From: Artemisia argyi
Lineage: Eukaryota; Streptophyta; Magnoliopsida; Asterales; Asteraceae
Direction of reading: 5' to 3'
NCBI GenBank assembly: GCA_030686995.1
Contig: CM060695.1
Coordinates: forward strand, 96,095,371-96,159,370
DNA length: 64,000 nt
A model generated the notes under the pieces. That model made no database searches. It was not told where the DNA came from and was given only the letters and a program-made list of their open reading frames with translations. A program made the translations under genes and the position numbers. The stretch's first letter is position 1. Every line of letters starts with the position of its first letter. Below are positions 57,807 to 64,000 of the stretch, in pieces.

Positions 57807-59549
57807 AATTGAGTAATAATAAAACACTAGTTACGTACGTAGTATAAATATCAAGGTAAAGCACGGCTGCACGGATCTTGAGCTATGCAAATAAATCAAT
57901 GAGACATTTACTTTAAAATTTTAAATGAAACAATCTTTATTGTTTAAAACATAAATATTTATTAAATTTAATTTGCATCAAAACCTTGTGTGTACGGAGA
58001 TTCCAAAACTAATATTCTAGCGTGTACAATATTTGTGTGAAACCATTCTTTAGTATAAAAAAGGCAATGATTCTCAAATATAAGCTAAGATTGAATTCAC
58101 AGAATTTGTGCTAAATTCATCAGTGTATCCCCTACATATGTACGTGTTGGTCAGTGACCTTTTAGCCAAAAAAATCTTTTAAATGTTAATAAAGAAAAAA
58201 CAAAACTCATCAAGTGTTAGATGAGCTTTTTGTTTGAAGCACTTAACAATTTGACACGCTAATCTTACTATTTATATATAACCGTTTGAATGTTATACTG
58301 TACATATCTTATACCATGACGACTGGATTAATATATCATATAAGGAGTACATTTTCATTAAAAAAAAGTTGGTTTGTGTAAATGTTCTTTTTTTGTGCTA
58401 TATATTTAGTTTCTTATTCTGCATATCTAATACAGTATTAGATTATGAATCAGGATAAAAATATCTTGGTTTATGATCACTGATACATTTGAGGTATATA
58501 TATTGGTTTTGTTTTGTTCGAATACTCTCGCACACCATCACATCGATTATTTTAATCTTCACGTCCCAATAATTCATGGATTCGTTTGTGCTTGTAACAT
58601 GCATGTTTAATTTTTTTTTTTAAGGATATACGTAACTAAATGAGAAACACAAGGTTGAGGTGTCCCTGATAATCTAATTTTTTGATCCAAATGAGAAACA
58701 AGACAAAAGCCATTTTAAGCAACTGTGCAATCCAACGACCATTCTACCTAATTCCAAGTGGATACATCTTTTCATATTAACCCTTGACTAGCTTTTCCTT
58801 TTCTTTATATTTCCCTCGACCTTTTCAATATATCTACTACCCTAATTAATCTAGGAATGTTGGGTAGAACATGGGTTACAGGAGCACCACAAATTCAATA
58901 TCCACACACCTCTCTAAATGTTTGTTTTTATTACATGTAAGAATTCATAATTGAATTGCTAACCTTTTATTTTTTGTGTTTTTAAATTATTGTCCAAGAC
59001 AAAATATGAACATTTTAATAAAATTAACACCACTACACTCTCTAATCGATTAATATGATCCACACTCACTAAACTTTAATTTAATTAGTTTTCAGAAGAA
59101 GATTAGTATTAGTTTAGGATAACCGAAAATAAAAAGGAAGATAATGATTTTGAAATGGAAAAAGTAATTATTTGCTTATGGTTTGTAATAAGTTTGTTGC
59201 CTTTCTAATTCCGCTAATATATATCCTTGTAATATTTATTAATGTAGCTATTACATCAAATAGTTGCATATATTTGTTATAGAGTTGAGATCATTATAAA
59301 CCATATATTTTCTATAATACCAATGAACCAATGCTATTCATTTATGTTTTCATCAAAATTAAAAAAAACTCACTTTCCATTTTTTTTAAATAAGATATTT
59401 TACAAACGATAATTCATTAAACAACAAAAAATACATTATCACGACGATATTTCTTTTCTTTAATTTTTCAGTAGACGGGCAATGCAATATATTTTCGATG
59501 ATTTTTTTTCGAGTTTTTTTTAGTGTTAAAATTTAATTTACGTATGAAA
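57807..59549. other. Right flank, AT-rich, no gene seen
   Basis: 1.7 kb of AT-rich sequence with no ORF above about 50 codons that has meaning. No repeat or promoter pattern that I can support. Confidence 0.65.
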
Positions 59550-59697
59550 AATGACATGTGATTCTTATATTAGGAATCACGTGTGATTTCACAAATCACA
59601 TGTGCTTTTAAAAATCACATGTGATTTATATGTTAGGAATCACTTGTGATTTCACAAATCACATGTGACTTTAAAATAATAAATCACATTTGATTTT
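59550..59697. repeat. AAATCACATGTGATTT palindromic repeats
   Basis: Seven copies or variants of AATCACATGTGATT (CACGTG, CACTTG, CACATTTG variants) in 148 bp, arranged as two tandem units of about 64 bp that begin TTAGGAATCAC. Each copy is self-complementary, so the whole can form stacked hairpins. Confidence 0.85.
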
Positions 59698-59807
59698 TTC
59701 AGACTTAATTTTGACAATCATAATAAAAAGTTCGGCGAAAGTATATTAAAGTGCCCCTTTATAGAAAGACAATTTAATTCTCGTCCGGATTGCATGAAGA
59801 AAGTGGT

Positions 59808-59808
<1 letters not shown>

Positions 59809-59855
<47 letters not shown>
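59809..59855. repeat. Poly-T tract (47 bp)
   Basis: An uninterrupted run of 47 T, followed by a second T-rich run (59866-59890). Possibly the poly-A tail of a retroposon on the minus strand, but no body is recognised. The length may be affected by sequencing. Confidence 0.9.
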
Positions 59856-59859
<4 letters not shown>

Positions 59860-59935
59860 AGAAAGTTTTTATTTTTTTATTTTTTTTTTATAAAAATATT
59901 GAGGGCTGTGATTAGTTCATTGGGTATATAAGAAT

Positions 59936-62880
59936 GTTGGGACAACATTAGTTAGATATTCTCTTGTTTTAATAATGACAAATAAACATTTGCAACACAT
60001 AAAATTACAAACAATAGCCAAAATTCTCCTGACCCAATAATTGGGCCTGGCGCGCTGCTAGCGCTCCGACGCGCCAGCCTTCTATTAAGGTCTGGACGAA
60101 TTTTGAAAGTCGGCTTTCCCCTTACCCGACAAATGTAGATATTTCAATACAAGTATGAATATATTATGTGCTTTATTGGGAACACTCAAAACGAGTTTTA
60201 GAATTAGAGGGATCCGAATTTACAACCTCCCATTTTTGGTAAAACGCCAACTCAAGTATTTTGATAAACGCCTCTAGCCAAGGCTTTTTAAACCTAGGGG
60301 ACCTATATATTTCACGTGCCATCAAGTGAAAGTATGCACATGACCATAATCCGTGTTTACGTCTACTCTAATCACGTAACAGGTTTACTCCCTTATTGGT
60401 CAAACTATATCAAAGGTCCCTTTACGTAAACGCATCATTTCCCGTTATAGGATATGCTTTACAATGATGCAAAGCACTTAGCTTGTTCACATCAAGATGA
60501 ATATTGATTACGTCGAGTCGTGGAAATTCATGTATTATGAGATTATGAATACTCGACGTTGAGTTACTTGAAACTACAAGTAACCTTTGATTTTCTGAAC
60601 GCATAATCATCTTTGTCAACTCTTTTCTTTCTTAGTGACAAAGTGATTAAGCCATAATCAATCCTTTGATTAATCTTTACAGCAAACTAGTCCTCCTACC
60701 AATTCAGATTCCTCCCAAATCTTATCCCCAACATTCTCTAATATTTCTTGTACTTCTTGTCCCCTACATTCTCTTTACCACATTCTAATCCAACCACTTA
60801 GATTTCACCACCTCATCATCTTCTTCATCCAACCCTTTATTTCAAAACAAATAAACCTTCCTCACAAACCACCTCACTTCTCATCTCTAACAATCAAAAT
60901 TCAAATTTTGAATCCAAGACAAACGCTCCCCCACCACTTCAACATCCCTCATTCCAACTCACCCCCTCATACACTCTTATCCTCACTTCAAATTCAAATT
61001 ATACACACTACCTCACAACCCTTTTAATCTCTCACACAGTTGCCAACTCACTCCTCCTCATATCATCACATGGGTATTTTATATTTGAATCCCTTTCTTA
61101 GGCTCCGCATCACATCCATTTCACATCTAATCCAACTTACAACCTTATATCTACTTCTCTCACACTCCAACAACTATATTTCATAGTTGAATGTCAAACC
61201 AACGCTCCCTTCCATCACATCACTTTGAACTCACCCAAACTTATCTCAACCCTTCATCTCCCCTTTCTCTCCAAGCTTAGGATATTCCCTTGGATATTCT
61301 CTTCTCACCAAACCATGCTTACTCATCTTACTCAACAATGGTTTGTTCTTAACCTAACCTCACTCTCTCACTTCCCTCTCACACAATTTGAATTTCAAAT
61401 TCAAATTCTTCCCTCTCTCTATATCCAACATACACACTTCCTTTCTAAGCAAAGGAATATACCATGGCATATTCTTTCTCTCTTTTCTATGCCATGTGAG
61501 GAATACCCAAACTACCCATATCCAATTATCCCTTCTACCATTCTCTCTTTGATAATTAGTTTTACTAAAACACTTCACAAAATATTTTTACAAAATGGCT
61601 ATTTGAGTTGGTAGACCTTGAGGATGATTAATGTAAAGGTCTAAATGTGTGAAGGACAGTTAGAGGTTTAGCAAGGTTGGGTATGTAAAAGACCAAAACC
61701 TAAAAGAGAAAAAGACCAGACATACTGGCGCGTCGTTAGCGCTCTGACACACCAGCAGCGCGCCAGACTCTAAAGTCGTTTTCTCTTCTTTGGGTCTTTT
61801 CCTATAAATACCCCACCTTAGCTCTTGTATTCCTCACCCTTGCCATTATTCTTTTTCTCTAATTTCTTTTCTCTAAATCCTCTAATTCTCTCTTGTGTTC
61901 TTAATCTAGCACATAACATCCTTTGAAAGAATACATCTCCTTGCAAGGGAAGAACCACAAGAACCTAACCCACTCTTGTGATTGTGTTGAGGGTCTTCTT
62001 CTCTATACCCTTACTATTACAATTGACTCTCTAGGTTAGGTTCGGGCTTGATTGAACAATCAAACATTTATTCATTCAATTTGGTTTTAAGGGAAGTCTT
62101 GTGTCGAAGTAACCAAGCCTAGACCATTGAGGATCAAATTGGGGTTTGATACTTCTGCTGGAAAGTCTTTGTGGTCTTCGTTGTTAAGTCGAATCATGAG
62201 TCCTTGAGGGTGGTTTCTGTGAAAAGCTTATTCTAAATATCCTTTGAGTATTTAATAAGCTTTTGTGATCGTTTATGAGCTCAAGGCTGTTAAGCCTTTG
62301 ATCTAGGATTTTTGGCTATGAAAAGCATGATGATAATATTGACGGAATATTCTATGAAAGAAACAATATTATCACAACAAGGTTTTGCCAACTTTTCACC
62401 GTTTGTTATTTCAACTAGCCCCAATACTATGTGATCAAGTATAGCACGGTTACAATCTAACAGGGATCAAAGATCCTTGAGGCTAAACAAACCTAACAAC
62501 AAAAGACCCCATGTCTAATGTTCATCAGACCCCTCCTCTGATGTTCCCACACACACTCTTTTAGATGCTTTACATTTTAACACACTTGGTGTTATTGTAA
62601 TTTCTAAGTACGAAGCACCTTGGAGGTGACGTTCACTTTGTTTCACTGTGAATCATGCACTCACCACCACCTCTATCTAAAGGGGTGTGATCTTCCTTTT
62701 ATAACATAAGGAGATCATTATAAATTTGATAAGTCTTTGTCATCTACTATCTAGCTTATGACTCAGTCAACACGTATCAATGTTTACAACTCATTTAGAG
62801 TGTTCAATTTGATGACTGATAAAAGATATTATCTAGTGACTATGCACAAAATATCTTCTTTATCTTTATCCATTCAGTAG
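59936..62880 (+). other. LTR-like region with TATA box, no gene
   Basis: No coding sequence. 60700-61600 is C/T/A-rich and G-poor on the + strand, giving a meaningless 129-codon ORF at 61225. Two GC-rich dyads, CTGGCGCG...AGCGCT...CGCGCCAG, stand at 60047-60077 and 61725-61766. CTATAAATACCCC at 61802 is a TATA box. The dyad-then-TATA order resembles the LTRs of A, B and C, so this may be part of another Athila/Tat-like LTR. The partner LTR and ends were not found. Confidence 0.45.
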
Positions 62881-62886
62881 TATGAC

Positions 62887-63069
62887 TCATTGTTTAGCAG
62901 CAGTGTCAATCAGCAGAATCCATCAGCAGAATCACTTTTCAGTAGAAACGTTCTTCAGCAGAATTCATCAGCAGAACTATTTTGCTCTTCAGCAGAATCC
63001 ATCAGCAGAAACTTTTTGCTCATCAGCAGAATCTATCAGTGGAAACACTCTTCAGCAGAATTGCACTTA
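62887..63069 (+). repeat. Degenerate CATCAGCAGAA tandem repeat
   Basis: About ten copies of (C/T)(A/T)TCAGCAGAA spaced 10-30 bp, in larger blocks such as CTCTTCAGCAGAATCCATC. Short ORFs there (SISRIHQQNH-like) are products of the repeat. Confidence 0.8.
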
Positions 63070-63386
63070 GTATATTTTGCTTATCATTTCAGTATTCTTC
63101 ATGTTTCATTCTTCTTGTTTATGATCATCAAATCTATTAAATCTATGGAATATTTAATTCCTTACAGTTTCTGAGGGTAGAATACCATTGGGAGTAGCTC
63201 TTCTTAGTGAGCACCAATCTAAGATTTGAACACAAAATAGCGCAGACACTCACTGACAAAATATCAGTGATCATCTAACTCACTAATTATTAGTGAGAAT
63301 GTCTCTCCCAAATAAAGGGATGAAGCTCAGACAACATTTTTCAAAGAGTTGGCAAAGACTAACTAAAGATTCGCTTTAACTCCACT

Positions 63387-63770
63387 GATGCAGTCTCAGT
63401 GAATAAGGTACTTGAGCAAACATCAAGGTCATTGAGATATGAAAAATGTCTCTATATCTCTGATGGCCTTCCTCTCATTGACAATGAACACCTCACCAAC
63501 TTTAATCAAATTGATCAAGAAGTTATGAATGATCAACATGACTTTCTAAACAAGGCTTAAGAATCAGAGACATCAGGAGTCTAGGATGAACTGATTAAAG
63601 AAGACAAACTCATTGAACATCAACAGCAAAAGTTCATGTCCTAGATATCGTCAAATATTTATCTTGCAAGCTTACTATGTGCTTATCAACCAGTATGTAC
63701 TAGGAACTCTAGCTCAGGAATAGGGGATTCTCAAGGGCAGGAATACCTTGATGATCTCTTAGATCTCTGA
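63387..63770 (+). pseudogene. Eroded coding stretch, origin unclear
   Basis: One frame is readable for 128 codons with three point stops (63558, 63582, 63645) and then breaks. Phrases such as ISDGLPLIDNEHLTNF and SSSGIGDSQGQEYLDDLL look like real protein. Codon-like text continues in other frames to about 63980 (SQYTKEAHGNSVLST). An old retroelement or endogenous pararetrovirus fragment is a guess; I cannot assign a family. The unit may continue beyond the window. Confidence 0.4.
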
Positions 63771-64000
63771 TCAAAGACCAAGAAAGTTAGGTGAAGACTA
63801 TAACGTTTAAGCTGGAAAATCCTTGGGAAGGTAAACTTTGTTCCTTCCCAATACACAAAAGAAGCTCATGGGAACTCGGTACTGTCAACTCTAGTAAACC
63901 AAAAGGAAATCAAGGATATATGTCTAGGCATGTGCCTATCTACGAACAGTTGGCAAGATCACTATCCCCACTTGAAGCAACGGTAATCTCTCCGCTATAT

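Noticed and set aside
59550..59697. Possible CRISPR-like array
   Set aside because: Repeats are palindromes in a plant genome without regular unique spacers or cas genes; a tandem repeat explains it.
59809..59890. Poly-A tail of a SINE or LINE on the minus strand
   Set aside because: No Pol III boxes, LINE coding sequence or flanking duplicate could be seen next to the T run.
61225..61614. 129-codon + ORF rich in Leu, Ser, Pro and His
   Set aside because: It comes from a G-poor pyrimidine-rich strand; no domain or start context, and the reverse strand is equally open.

Overview
This window looks like nuclear DNA from a flowering plant, very probably of the daisy family (Asteraceae). It is AT-rich and has microsatellites, plant-type LTR retrotransposons and a plant-specific Dof zinc-finger sequence. 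The copia gag proteins, and an extra copia ORF of the kind often labelled 'synaptobrevin, longin-like' in Asteraceae genomes, are the main reason for naming that family. The species cannot be read from the sequence. There are no bacterial features, no CRISPR array and no rRNA or tRNA gene that I can support.

Almost the whole window is one nest of transposable elements, and most boundaries can be placed to the base from target-site duplications (TSDs). The outermost unit is a probable Mutator-like element (MULE), 719-57797. It has about 200-bp terminal inverted repeats and a 9-bp TTATTATTA duplication. Its own surviving contents lie at its right end: an eroded unrecognised coding sequence (55503-56540) and a Dof-like gene on the minus strand (56915-57403). 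Two copia elements of opposite orientation fill the rest. Copia-1 (+, about 940-39350) has gag and the longin-like ORF but no pol. Copia-2 (-, 39351-55502) has gag, protease, integrase and only the start of reverse transcriptase.

Three Athila-like Ty3/gypsy elements are inserted in the copia genes: A (-, 1866-16048, TSD CTTTT), B (+, 19483-37285, TSD GAAAC) and C (+, 43200-53761, TSD ATAGC). B and C carry gag plus protease but no reverse transcriptase, and A carries almost nothing. Each has been hit by a second gypsy type with very long LTRs and a short non-coding interior: L1 in A (5506-13520, TSD CTCAC), L2 in B (24376-34261, TSD CTTTT) and a solo LTR in the 3' LTR of C (49982-52506, TSD ACTAC). 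Nesting therefore reaches four levels.

The most interesting signals are structural. (1) A, B and C each carry an array of a short imperfect palindrome with the shared core CGCCG but family-specific, co-varying arms. The last copy lies just upstream of the LTR TATA box. (2) All three have a co-varying 7-bp hairpin exactly 19 nt before the 3' LTR. (3) The interior of L2 carries, in antisense, two related small membrane-protein ORFs behind a promoter-like block with 22-bp tandem repeats. (4) The MULE end carries a Dof sequence that lacks one zinc-binding cysteine.

Outside the MULE (1-718 and 57807-64000) the sequence is AT-rich, with microsatellites, palindromic repeats, an LTR-like promoter region near 61.7 kb and one eroded coding stretch at 63.4-63.8 kb. 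I see no intact ordinary host gene other than, possibly, the Dof-like ORF.
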